This document shows positions 30,860 to 42,205 of a stretch of DNA of 64,000 nt, piece after piece (position 1 is the first letter of the stretch; every line of letters starts with the position of its first letter). The notes under the pieces were generated by a model. The model saw nothing but the letters and a program-made list of their open reading frames with translations, did no database searches and had not been told where the DNA came from. Made by a program: the position numbers and the translations under genes. The stretch is from Panorpa germanica (taxonomy: Eukaryota; Arthropoda; Insecta; Mecoptera; Panorpidae), in the NCBI GenBank assembly GCA_963678705.1, contig OY783205.1, forward strand, positions 6,944,001-7,008,000, written 5' to 3'.

Positions 30860-32907
30860 CTACAAATTAAATACTTCATTAAATCGGTCAACTTCTTCTA
30901 TGAACTTCTTCACTCGAGGTTCAAATGTACTTTTACTTCTTTTGACTTTATTTTTACTTCCTGTTGTTGGATATATTTCAAAAAACGTCCTAGAAAAACA
31001 GAAGCATATATTACCATTAGTACTAAAATTAAGTTAATAATAACAATTAGTACTATAAATGTTTATAGTTCAAACCTTTGAATCAGTTCCAATGTTCTTT
31101 TCACCTCGGGAGCATAGCAATAACCAAAAATATAATACCTCAAAAAGGTTAGTAGTACTCCATTTAAAAAGTTTGATGCATATATTAAAATTTCTCTTTC
31201 TAAAACTACAATATATTCTGCGCTGGAATCATACAAACTATACCTGTAGATTAAAAATATACGATTTAGTAGAAATTAAATTTCAAATTTTAGTAGTTAT
31301 TAATATAAATTACCACAATATATTTTAATAAATAGACTTAAACAGCTTATTTAGTAATATACCTTTTACTATTAAAATAGGATAGTTGGTAGCTGTTTTA
31401 CAACATGCTTCCTCAATGGTTAAGAACTCCTAAAAAAAAAAATTACATTTAAAATTTATTAAATTGCAAATTAGAAGCAATTAAAAGCTATACTAACAAA
31501 TAGATAAAATTTGCGTCTTCACCCATCCAATCAATTAAAATTGGAAAAATAACTCCAATGTTTGGAATTTCAGATGTCATGATAAGTGCTTCACGTGCTG
31601 CATTAGATAGCATGGTCTGCACATATAATAATTGTAATGGTTGCTTTTTTGCATTATCTTTTCATATAGCATCTACTTGCTTCCAACATTCAACGGCTTT
31701 TAAATGTTTCTTTATAGGATCGTGCCACTTTCCCAAAGACGTGCTCCAAACAATACTTACGTCTCTGTCTAAAAGTTTCGATGCGTGGCTAATTAGCATT
31801 TTATATTTTCTCAGATTTGGCCACCGTATAAATATATTTACTGATATTGGACTACAGATATTAATAGCTTTACGTTGCGAGGGATATGTTTCGCACATTA
31901 ACTTATCTATTTCGTCGTCATTCGCTGTATCAGGTTCATACAGTTCCAACAACCTCCTTCTCTTCTCCTCTTGTAATAAAGGAGTTTCATCACCTGGAAG
32001 CAATGGCTCATATGCTAGGCATCCATACTCATCATGCTTAGGGCCAGAATTTAAATGTGTTGTTGGGTCATGGTCGCTGTTATCAGCAACACTTTCACTC
32101 TGCCTTTTATATCTTTTGTCTTTTCTATAATTGACGGCGTTGTATATTTGCGCTGCAAGAGATTCATATCCTGATCCATATGTTTGACCGACTACGGTAT
32201 CACCGAATGTTTTTGGAAATTTATTATATAATTCCTGCGATATTCTCCTAGCAGACAGCCGACTTACATCATGTAATTCATTAATCATATAGTCGGCTAT
32301 ACTACTTACAATTAGGCGTCTCTCTTCCGGACCAACTTTTTGTTCTTTTTCACAGCTCTCTTTTAATTTATAAGAAAAGAGTTGCCATACATTGGCATTA
32401 CCTTGCTGTTCTTCTTCTGATATAAAAGAAGAGTCTAAACTTGGTAAATTATCTAAAACAAACAAAAGCATAGGTTTATTTGCAAATACATTGATTTTCT
32501 AAATTTGCATAATTATTTAAACATAATATAGCTACGCACCAGACACACTAGCAGTTTCATTTAAATTATATTTTTCAGGACATTCGTCACCTTGCTGTTT
32601 AATTACCAAAACTAGGTTATCTTGAGCTGCGTTTGCAAGTGCAATAGAAAGGTCATCATCATCTACAATTGTGTTATCTTCAAAAAATATCTATAATATA
32701 TTGAAACATATTTCATTAATGGTCAATTGTAAAAACACATACACATTTTATTTTTAATTTCAATGTAAGTGTAAATAATACCTGAAGCTGTTCTTCTGCC
32801 GGAAGATTAAATTTAACTATAGCTGCTTGTATAACTTCCGTTACTGTAGAAGCTATCACGGCAACCTTTTTAGTTTGCTTTGTTGAATATATTTTAAATA
32901 TAGGCAT
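30860..32907 (-). pseudogene. six-exon gene with CIDE-N-like N-terminal domain, broken
   Basis: I join six exons by splice sites and phase: 32907-32782, 32690-32540, 32452-31494, 31429-31363, 31243-31076 and 30989-30860. Exons 1 and 2 (MPIFKIYSTKQTKKVAVIAS, VKFNLPAEEQLQ, then IFFEDNTIVDDDDLSIAL) resemble the CIDE-N fold of DFF/CIDE proteins (acidic turn VDDDDL). Exon 3 is long and holds RRLIVSSIADYMINELHD and YGSGYESLAAQIYNAVNYR. The last exon ends FEIYPTTGSKNKVKRSKSTF. Such proteins occur, uncharacterised, in many insects and cnidarians; the role is unknown. A TGA (31662-31664) lies in exon 3, and exon 5 reads in a shifted frame, so it is probably a pseudogene, unless the assembly has errors. 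Confidence 0.65.
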
Positions 32908-33384
32908 TGTCACTTGTTAGTTCTTTGCACAGAGAGTTCAAGACAGTGGTGTTCAATTGTTTTTACATAAGAAAGGGATGAAGGGGGATACCAGAAATAT
33001 TCAAGATGTCTTGATTCAAGACCAACACAGACTAGTTTGCTTGTCTTTGTTATTTTGACAGATTGGTTCATGTGTTTTAATTATATGCACAAATGAATAA
33101 AAAAATTAGAAAAAAATGAATTTATATTAAAATTATTAACAAAAGCGATTTTATTTTGATTTTATAAGTAAGTAAGATTTTATAAGATTTAGTAAGTAGC
33201 ATCTTAAGAAATGGTAGTATATATTATTCATCTTATTTGTCATGGACATCTGGCGCGGCAATGAGTAGATGTTTGAATTGAATTGATTAAATGAATTTGA
33301 ATAAATACAAACCATTATTATAAAGAAGTTACAATTATTCATAATTAATCTTAATTACATGAAAACATGAATAATAAAAAACAA
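32908..33384. other. spacer between two relic genes
   Basis: About 480 bases between the start of the CIDE-N-like gene (32907) and the end of the C2H2 gene (about 33385). The left part could hold its promoter: the minus strand has AT-rich TATA-like words but no clear signal. The right part holds TAAGTAAGATTTTATAAG-type short repeats. Confidence 0.35.
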
Positions 33385-35187
33385 TGTTTACTTTCAAAAC
33401 GAAGTGTCCACACATTCATTAATAGTCCAAACTCCAGAATTAATTGAGGATAGTGCATGAGAAAATGGTGCCTAGGGCGAAGTGGCTGTTTAAATAATAA
33501 TCTTAAAGATATATAGTCGCGAATTAGATCATTTAAATAACTTATGCCCGAAATGTGTAAAGAGGGAGCACATTCGATTTCAATTATCTCAGTAAGAATG
33601 ATGATGCTTTTTTAATTATCATCGATAATATCTTCAACTTTGTCGTCAATAAGTAGTGGCAATGATCTTAAAAAGTTTCACAATTTCCATGCACCTCCAG
33701 TAATTTTAGTCGCATGTTTGCCAATAGTACAAGGCTCACATCTACGATCTTCTATTGAATATTGAAAGGTATCAATTCTGTGATTTAACAATTTGTATGA
33801 AAACCATTTCTTTTTAATTAATCTATCTAGAAATAATTTAACATCATAAGCAAGAACTCCCTCTAAAATATCATGCCCAAGACAAGGTGGTAATCCAGGA
33901 AGACACACATGGTAATATTTTAAATTATAGAAAACTGAATTAAATTTAACTCCTTTAAAACTCGACAAATTTTTCTTCTGGCTTATTTTTTTAATCGATT
34001 CGTCATAAGATTCGATGGTTCTTTTGTCATATGCCTTAAAGGGTCCTTCATCACCATAAAATTAATTCCTGCAAACTAAACAATATCTGCAAAATATTGA
34101 GACTTACTAAAGTTTTCAGTAAATCCTCCTAAGCCATGGCTTTCTAGATTATCGCCGGCAATAAATACAACTGCGCCTTTAAGTATTTCATTGAAAGGTA
34201 ATTTAATTTCAGGGGTTTCAATTTCTTCTAAGTGTTCAACAATTCGTCCATATACTTTATAATGATCAAAATATTTTTCTCTGCACAGGGCCACAAGTTG
34301 CATGGAATCCAATTTCCAATATTTAAATAAATAGCAAGAATGTTATATTTAGTTTTAGCTGACTCCAAAGGATTAACAACTTCAAACTATCTTGATATAA
34401 AATCAATTTCACAATCTCCAATTTTAAATGATTTTCTAAGGATTTATTCTTGAAAATTAGTTCCACAGTTTTCTTTAAAGGAATATAGTGGAAGTATATT
34501 GAATTTCCAGCTTTTTCTCCTAATAATATCTCCAGTGGTTCTACATAAGGATGATTTTCAAAAAAATTCTTTTCAAAAAAATTCTCTTTTGTATCCAATT
34601 TAGATTTAATATTTGAAAATACTTCATTCAAAATAATACATAATAATACATATACATACAATAATAATAATAATACATTCAAAAGATTTATTCACTATAT
34701 CATTTGCATTTTGAACTGATATACCAATATTTTCTAAGTGAGATAATAAATTATTTTTTACAGCTTTCTGACTTTGTTCATGCATACTAATCATTTGAGA
34801 AGCTATAAATTGAATCGTTGAAGCAGGGATACAAAACTTACCTTCTAGTTTTAAAAAAAATATTGCCTAAAATATCAATAAAAATGAATCAGTTGTATCA
34901 TCATCTAAATGTATCGTATCAAGATCTAAGGACACTTCTTGAGAACTTGAGATAAACAGGTGATATAGGATCATTAGAATCGGATAATATTCGATTACTA
35001 TTAGAAATAGCGTTGGTTAAAATAGGATGATTGTTCGTATTTTCAGGCTGTTTCATTGGTTCTTCATTTGCTTTATGGCTCACACTTATATGTGATGTAA
35101 ATGAACTGATCTTGTTATAAAATTTGACACAATTTAAAAAGGGACAATCAACTTTTGTTCCATCTTTCATATGATACCTTAAATGCT
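33385..35187 (-). pseudogene. C2H2 protein of an uncharacterised widespread family, broken
   Basis: Fragments read in order on the minus strand. At 34919-35187 comes HLRYHMKDGTKVDCPFLNC and FYNKISSFTSHISVSHK, a C2H2 finger, after an AG acceptor at 35188. At 34560-34870 comes LEGKFCIPASTIQFIASQM. At 34323-34560 comes YVEPLEILLGEKAGNS. At 34076-34312 comes VVFIAGDNLESHGLGGFTEN. At 33678-33968 comes CLPGLPPCLGHDILEGVLAY. At about 33405-33475 comes RHHFLMHYPQLILEF. I recall proteins with this motif order in insects, cnidarians and fish, unnamed and possibly transposon-derived. Frames change at least five times and upstream exons are missing. Confidence 0.62.
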
Positions 35188-35309
35188 AATTCAACATTTT
35201 TCACCTGTCACATTTTTGTATGTACCATGTGACAGTGCAAATATATTTATTTATATTATTACATCTTGGTGTTGCATTTAACAAAGCTTCACAATTTATT
35301 TCATCAGAT
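35188..35309. other. junction between the C2H2 relic and the BEL element
   Basis: A splice-acceptor-like TTGAATTAG precedes the first readable exon at 35187. Upstream, GTGACAG and CTGTCACATGG words give a small inverted repeat at 35205-35235. No further exon of the C2H2 gene was found before the BEL LTR remnant at 35310. Confidence 0.35.
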
Positions 35310-35518
35310 AATTATTTAATCTTTTATTTAAAATATACGATTGTAAAAAATGAACTTACTTTTTTAAACTATAAAAAATGAATGAATTAATGAAATTAAA
35401 CGATTCAAGTGATGATTTACAAAAAATGAAAAGGTGACTTAGATAATAAAATAATTTAATAATAAAAGAAATTTATAAATATTTAATAAAAGATAAATAT
35501 TTAGTTGTTTCTTTAACA
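35310..35518 (-). repeat. 3' LTR remnant of the BEL element
   Basis: About 209 bases match 40873-41082, with small insertions and changes. On the minus strand it begins TGTTAAAGAAAC at 35518, right after GGGTGGTGTA (purine-rich tract). The LTR should continue to about 550 or more bases, so it is truncated. Confidence 0.8.
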
Positions 35519-35529
35519 TACACCACCCG

Positions 35530-36345
35530 TTGATGTATCGGCAGGTGCATCAAGATTGTCTAAGCGTAATAAGGCATTTCTTACGACTCTAGTAGTTTAA
35601 CCATATTGTGTTTTTGATACTGCTACTCCAGCTTGTGAATCTGTGCCTAATAATAATTTTATTATTCGTCCTAATGCCCATTGGGTTGGTGGCATATTGT
35701 TTTCCTTTATTAGGACCAGAGATTCTATTTTAATGTCTGGACTAGTAGTTGTCTTCCACTTACTTCTTTGTTGGCAGTGATTGATATAATCAGATGACCA
35801 TCTTTTCCAGTAATGTTGAGTACAATCTCCTATATGAGAGAAGTGTTGCTTTATTTTGTTGCTTTAGTGTTGATTTTATTTAAATTAACTAGAGGTTACG
35901 CTGCTGGTGTGATACTGGTAATGAGGCGACCGATAATTAAGTGCCCAGGAGTGATAGGAATTAAATCGTTAGGGTCAGAGGACATAGGATATAATGGACA
36001 GGAATTTAAAATTGCTTCCACTTGAGTATATAAATCTTCATAAGACAGATGACTATTCATTAGAACTTTTTTCAAATGACTTTTAGTAGATTTTACAATC
36101 GCTTCCCACAGCCCACCAAAATGTGGAGATATGGGTGGTATGAATTTCCAAGTAATGGATAATTCAGAAGCAGAAACTGCAAGTTTAGAAGTGTTTGACT
36201 CATTAGCAAGAAATTTTGCCAAAATATTGTTAGTTTCCACAAATTTAGTTTTATTATCGGAGTATATAGTGAGAGGTTTTCCACGGCGAGATATAAACCG
36301 ATTGAGTGCTGCGACGAAACATTGAGTAGTCAATTCCGTAACCAA
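35530..36345 (-). pseudogene. BEL integrase core and C-terminal (DUF5641-like) region
   Basis: The open part (35896-36345) reads CFVAALNRFISRRGKPLTIY, FIPPISPHFGGLWEAIVKST and then YPMSSDPNDLIPITPGHLII, the integrase core end (the catalytic Glu sits in GGLWEA) and the DUF5641 start. Further left in another frame comes YWKRWSSDYINHCQQRSKWK, then PPTQWALGRIIKLLLG and TTRVVRNALLRL, the rest of the tail, with an in-frame TAG before TTRVV. The first catalytic Asp region is degenerate. Confidence 0.86.
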
Positions 36346-36434
36346 TTCTAGATAAATTGCTTTAATAGTAATGCATATAAATAAACAAATGTATGCTTTA
36401 ATAAGACTACCTCCACGTCCGTACCGGTTTTTAA

Positions 36435-37298
36435 TTAAAATCGGACCGAATCAACTCCAGTAGTTCTGAAAAGATATGCGAAGTTTATCCGTTCATGAGG
36501 TAACGAACTCATGATTGGAGATAATAATCTAGGTTTACATTTAAAACAAATTATGCATTTGTGAACAATCGATTTTGCTAATGAAACACCTTTTAGAGGC
36601 CAATATTGGTCCCTAATGGAGAACAGTAAAGCTTGAGGTACAGCATTCAACAATCTATTATGTTCATATTGCATAATCAGTTTAGTTAGAGTATGACTTG
36701 GATGCAATACAATAGGGTGTTTTTTATCATATGAAAAATTTGAATGAATTAAACGACCGCCAACTCTAATAATTCCATTATCATCAATAAATGGATTGAG
36801 CGATAATAGTGGGCTAATCTTTAACAATGGTGAATGATTTTGTAAAGAATTTAATTCCTTTGAGAAACATTTAAATTGTAATAATTTTATTAAAGTGTTC
36901 ATTGCATTTTGCAATTCAAACATAGATAAAAGTCCTATTAGTTTTGTCGAGTTCTCTTTACAATTCTGTGAAAATCGTGAACAATAAGCTGTAGTTCGTT
37001 TTAACTTTATTATGTTAGAATATAATTTAAATATGTTGAATGACGAAGTAACTAATAGACTATTAATAATAATACTTTTTACTTCAGGTATTTGTGTTAA
37101 ATTAAAATCACTAACTGGCCAAAAATCAGAATTTTGGGTTAACCAGAAAGGGCCTGACCACCATAAATTATTATTTATGAGCTGATTAGCAGCAGGGTTA
37201 CTGTATGTAGTGGGTACGTGACTCCATTGAAACTGTTCAGTCATAATTGATTGTATTTCAGAAATACCTTTAAAGTATGTGGTCAAAGTTTTAACCAA
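36435..37298 (-). pseudogene. BEL integrase zinc-binding region
   Basis: 287 codons include WSGPFWLTQNSDFWP (just before integrase in BEL pol), GIIRVGGRLIHSNFSYDKKH and IVLHPSHTLTKLIMQYEHNR with HKCIICFKCKP, giving an HHCC zinc site. It overlaps the upstream RT-RNase H frame by 16 bases in another frame, so a frameshift falls near 37290. Confidence 0.85.
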
Positions 37299-39127
37299 GA
37301 TAGTACAATTGTCGAATCAGACCAAAGTATAACTTTATTAATCTTGATAGGCAGAGTGCTTTTTAATTTTTGAGTCATTCTACTCAATATTAAAGCTGAG
37401 CATAACTCTAAACAAGGAATGCTAAGTGTTTTTAGTGGTGCAACCTTAGATTTAGAATGTATTAACGATACTTGTGTCAATTTATGTAACCATAATTTTT
37501 TAATCATAATTTTAAATGGAATGATGCAAGGTGATAGTAATCCTAGCTGATCAAATATTTTGGAAATAAATGACAAAATAGTGCGTTTAGTATATATTTC
37601 AGGTGGCTTAAAAGTAATATTATACTTAAAGGTGTCGGATTCAGAATCCCATTTTACTCCAAGAGTCTTGACAGTTTCTAAGTCATTAGAATCGATAATA
37701 AAATGTTTATCCGAGTTAGTACCTTTGATATCTAATAATAATCTGTGTGAATTTGATATCCATTTTCTTAATTTAAAACCAGCGCTGCACAAAATTAGAT
37801 TAATTCTATGACAGCGTTCAGCAAGTTCCTTCAAGTCATTAGAACCTGTTATTAAATCATCAACAAAAAAATCGTTTTTGCTTGAATTTGCAGCATAAGG
37901 ATATGAGCTTTGAAATTCATAACCTAGCTGCGTTAAACTCCTGATTGCCAGAAATGCTGCCGATGTGGTACCATATGTGACAGTATTTAATTGGTAAGAC
38001 AATATCGAATCCTCAGGATTAAATCGCCAAAGTATCTGTTGTAAATCACGTTGTGACAGATTAACTAATACTTGTCTATACATCGTGGCAATATTCGCAA
38101 TAACAACAAATGTGTGTAAACGAAATTTAGTTAGTAAAGTTAATAAGCTACTCTGAATAGTAGGTCCAGTTGCTTGTAATTCATTTAAGGAAATACCAGT
38201 TGAATCCTTAAAAACTACTCTAAGCTTACTAGTGGTACTTGTAGGTTTTAAAGCGCCGTGATGTGGCAAGAAATATGAAGCATCAGTTATATTTTGTTGT
38301 AGATTTACAGATATGTGTCCGAGTGAAATATATTCGCGCAAAAATGCGTCATACATACTTTTCAATTTAGTATTCTGAATTAATTTCTTCTCGAGAGACA
38401 AAAAACATTTAGTCGCTTTTGTTTTCGAGTCACCTAATAGAATAATAGGTTTGATGTATGGAATAGTAACTACAAATCTGCCAGTATCATCACAAATTGT
38501 GTTTCGCTTAAAATGGTCTTCGCAAGCTATTTCTTCTGCGGTAAGGGTACTACAGTTTTCTACTAACTCTACTTCCCAGAATTTTGTTAGCTGAAGTTTG
38601 ATTTGTGAGTGGTAACAATGTGAAGCTTTATGTCTATCAGACATTTTGGTTCCTATAACTATCCAACCTAAAGTGGTTTTCTGGACATTTATTTGATTAT
38701 TGAGTAAATTTATCTTTCCGATCCTAAGTAAATCCCAGAAGATATTAGCTCCCAATAATAAATCAACACAGTCTGGATTGTTGAAATATGGATCTGCCAG
38801 ATTAATTTGTTTAGGAATCATTAAATTTGAAATAGTTATTTCAGAGTGTGGTATTTGGTTAGTTATTTTGTCAATAACTAGACAATCAATCGTTGCTGTA
38901 TACTGTGTAGTTAGAGAATGTATATTTACATTTATTTTAGAAGTGATATTTGTAGATGTATTGCCAATTCCAGATATAACTACACTTGTATTCGTTAAGT
39001 TATTATTTAATTTAAGAGCTAGATGTTTAGTTATAAAACTGGTTTGACTTCCATTATCAAGTAATGCCCTTGCTATAATTGATTTACCTTTATCATCAAT
39101 GATTTTAACTAATGCTGTTGAAAGCAA
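37283..39127 (-). pseudogene. BEL pol: protease, reverse transcriptase and RNase H
   Basis: 614 open codons. ARALLDNGSQTSFI (about residue 24) is the aspartic-protease active site. ASYFLPHHGALKPTSTTS and LRVVFKDSTGISLNELQATG lead into RT, and NDFFVDDLITGSND carries the RT metal-binding Asp pair. KTLGVKWDSESDTF and LLSPCIIPFKIMIKKLWLHK are the RT end. LELCSALILSRMTQKL and VILWSDSTIVLSWLK give the start of RNase H. The first ATG is only where the frame becomes open; a frameshift separates it from gag upstream. Confidence 0.9.
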
Positions 39128-39239
39128 AGTTTGATTCCCATTTAGAGTTTGAGATGTGAAAGTATCACTAGAGGTAGATGGTGTAGCTGAATCATTTTGA
39201 GGACCACATACATTACATGAATATTTTGAAGTTTATTTT

Positions 39240-40277
39240 TTAGTGAGGTGACCTTTTGTCATACAGTTTAATACGTGAACTTACTGTCCAATTAGAAAAT
39301 GTCTTGCATTGGTAGACGGGGTGATCCTCATTACAAAAATAGCATTTATTATTCTGAGAAACTACTAGAGCTCGCTGAAACCTGGGTTTCTTACTAACTT
39401 TTGTATATTCATGTTCCTCATCACTTTCACGGGCGCGCTCCAACATGAATGATAGGATTGAATTAACAGTTAGAAAATCTTTTTTAGAGCTTTGAGACAA
39501 ATGCCATTGAGCTTTAGTGATAGAATCTAATATTTTTAATATTAAAACAGTAATAATTTGATCCCAACGTTTTTCAGATGGAATACTATTTTCCAAAGAC
39601 TTTATATGTTTTCTAATGAGGGATGCTGAGGCTCTTAAGTTATCACTAGATTCTAAATTTAAATTAGGGATATTTAAAAATGAATTTATGTGATGAGAAA
39701 TTATTTGTCTTTTATCGTCGTAAGTTTCAAGCAAAAGTTCCCAACATAATTTGTAGTTTTGGCCATCAATTTCAACGGATGATATGATATCAAGTGCATC
39801 AACCTTTAAACAACTTTTAAGCAAATGAAGCTTTTTGTAATTCGAAAAGTTAACTTTACTGTGAATCAAGCTCATATAACTTGATTTAAAGGCATTCTAA
39901 CTTGTTATATCACCGTAGAAAGTAGGTACCGAGATACGAGGTAATTCAATATCGTTAATAGTATGATTGCATGAATTACTTATATTTAGAGATGATTCCA
40001 GTTCAGAATCGGAAAGGATTTTATTTACTACGAACTCAATATCTAAATATTTGTTGTAAAGATCAGCACGTATAACATCTATTCTTTTTATTTCAGAAGC
40101 GTTATCAATACTTAGCTCCTGTATTGAAGTGCAAGTTTCTTGTAATTCATCATACAGAGGAAAACATATTCTTTTAAAAGATCTTATTTTGTAAATATTA
40201 TAAGTGGAAGGATTATCTACATTTATTTTATCAATTAATTTGATATGAATATCTAAAGTAAATTGAATGGAATGCAA
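39240..40277 (-). pseudogene. BEL gag with one in-frame stop
   Basis: The two halves (39897-40277 and 39240-39875) share one frame and are split by TAG at 39897-39899. The first half is DUF1759-like, with the end ELPRISVPTFYGD. The second gives VDALDIISSVEIDGQNYKLC, WELLLETYDD, LESSDNLRASASLIRKHIKS and a zinc-knuckle-like CYFCNEDHPVYQC. The gag start is taken as ATG 40277, because the 5' leader and LTR lie immediately upstream. Confidence 0.83.
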
Positions 40278-40299
40278 CTTAGCATTTAGTTTTCTTTAT

Positions 40300-41082
40300 A
40301 CTGATATAGTGATAATAAATATTATCGAATATTTAATTAAAACAGTAAATAAGTTATGTATATATCTAACAACTTTGTGGGGTTGACGTATATTTGAATT
40401 AATGTATATACCTATGAAATTTACTTTGTGGGGTTGAGGTATAAGTGACTATTTCTATGAGAACGAATGTAAAATATAATATTGAAAGCAATTATAAACA
40501 AGATGCAAATAGGGTTAGTAGTTATTTATCGGTAACATCAAAACTAGATCTTATATGCAGTATTTTATGCTCCAGATAATCAATTCCCATGCTATGTTGT
40601 AGTTTAATATGCAGAATTTTAATATTTTACCTCATAATCAATTTTCAAAGATGGTATCGATTCACTTTGTTCAATTCACAATAACTGTTCAAAAATGGTT
40701 GGTTGACGACATCCGTGGCTCTAAGGACCAATGGTTGGTTGACTATATCCGCAGCTCGAAGGACCAATGTTTGGGTTTGGGTGTCTATATTTTATACAAT
40801 TAAGTAAACACCCAAATTAATGTGTATAAGTTTGCTGATGTTTCGTTTGTAAAACCATTTGATAATTATTTAATCTTTTATTTAAAATATACGATTATGG
40901 AAAATTAACATACTTTTATAAACTATAAAAATGAATGAATTAATGAAACAAAATAATTCAAGCAGATTCAAGTGATGTGATTTACAACAATGATAAAGTG
41001 ACTTAGATAATAAAATAATTTAATAATAAAAGAAATTTATAAATATTTAATAAAAGATAAATATTTAGTTGTATCTTTAACA
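40300..41082 (-). repeat. 5' LTR and leader of the BEL element
   Basis: On the minus strand the LTR starts TGTTAAAG at 41082 and extends to at least about 40530, where similarity to the LTR fragment at 46030-46375 ends (GGTAACAT, AAACTAGATCTT). Inside, a 38-bp block containing ATGGTTGGTTGAC and AGGACCA is repeated twice (40690-40770). Between 40371 and 40446 the word CTTTGTGGGGTTGA occurs twice. The inner LTR edge and primer site are not certain. Confidence 0.6.
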
Positions 41083-41840
41083 ACTATTCTCAAAGCTTTA
41101 TATTGAAATTTTTCAAGTGATTCTATCGTATTCTTTTTACACATTTTTAGTACCGCTGCACCATACTCCAAATGAGGGCGGACTAATGATTTATATAATT
41201 TTAGTAGCGAAGATGTATTTAGTCCCTATCTTTGTCCAGCAAACATTTTGAGTATATTGATTGCAGGTACAGCTCTCTTTTTAATATTGAGTATTATTGA
41301 TTTTTCGAATTTATTTGTGGAAAATGGAAATCCTAAGTCTATATATTTATTTGTGTATTCCAATTTTTGTTTACCTTGAGTTATTATAGGTGGTTGTGAT
41401 ATTTTTAAACTCATGTTAAAAATCATTAGTTTAGATTTTTCGGTTGATGCTTCTAAGCAAGCATCATTACACCTCTTCTACAGCCTAAAATTTGCATTGG
41501 TATTAACGACTTAGAATCTAACCAATATTCTAATCTCGTTTTCAATATTTTCTCAAAGACTTTTTGGCAGGAATTAATGAGAGTTATAAGTCTATATCAG
41601 GTTGTTTCATTTATTGGGTTATCTATTTTTAATATTAGAACAATTTGAGTATTTTTCCTGGAATTAGTTCTTCTTCCAAAATTGTGTTGTATATGTTTAA
41701 TAATAACTTTTTAGCGATTGATGGGCGATGGTCTAACATTTCATAAGATATTCCATCTGGACCGGGCGTGGTTGTTTTCGCCATTTTAAGCTTTAATTGT
41801 AACTCCCACTTCTTTAATTATCATTTTACTAGTGTCGTCT
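41083..41840 (-). pseudogene. LINE reverse transcriptase fragments, palm deleted
   Basis: Right part: KTTTPGPDGISYEMLDHRPS and LLLNIYNTILEEELIPG, the RT start. Left part (41226-41426): MIFNMSLKISQPPIITQGKQ and YTNKYIDLGFPFSTNKFEKS, then LYKSLVRPHLEYGAAVLKMC at 41120-41200, the RT thumb. The Asp-rich palm (FADD) between them is missing, with many stops in the remnant at 41430-41700. Confidence 0.82.
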
Positions 41841-42205
41841 TAAATTACTCCATATAGTACGCTTTCTTGCTCAGCTACCCAGGGCCGTGCTATAACTTGT
41901 GAAAGTTTACATAACAAGTCCTCACTGTTAGGTGAATTTGTTTTCGTGCATTTTCCTAAACCTCTCATCCTATTAATTTTTTCCCATAATTGTTTAGTAG
42001 TTAAATTATGGTTTAACTCTTCGGCAAGGTTTCTGCACGCTTGTCTTTTCTTGAACATTACTAAGTTGATCGTTTCAGATTCTACTTTTTTTAAGGCTAC
42101 TTTATTTGTTTCAGAACTATTTCGGTGGTATCTTCTGTAGGCTCTTTTTCTATTTTGCACAGCCTCTTTACATTCATCATCCCACCAAAAATTTGGCAGA
42201 TATTT
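41840..42205 (-). pseudogene. LINE ORF2 linker between endonuclease and RT
   Basis: 106 codons (RKRAYRRYHRNSSETNKVAL, KRQACRNLAEELNHNLTTKQ, LWEKINRMRGLGKC) with the basic helical linker usual between LINE endonuclease and RT domains. The frame breaks before KTTTPGPDG. Confidence 0.7.

Larger units (their letters stand above)
35310..41082 (-). mobile_element. BEL/Pao LTR retrotransposon, degraded
   Basis: Two direct repeats (35310-35518 and 40873-41082) share long blocks such as AATTTAATAATAAAAGAAAT and GATAAATATTTAGTTGT and end TTTAACA. On the minus strand the LTR therefore starts TGTTAAAG. Gag, DUF1759-type and protease, RT, RNase H, integrase and the DUF5641-type tail lie in BEL order. Several frame shifts and stops break it. 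The 3' LTR remnant ends at 35310, so the far end was lost. The 5' LTR adjoins the I/Jockey-like LINE at 41083. Confidence 0.85.

Noticed and set aside
31558-32130. A 190-codon plus-strand frame in the CIDE-N-like gene
   Set aside because: It is complementary to the long exon (31494-32452), whose splice phases and family match support the minus strand.
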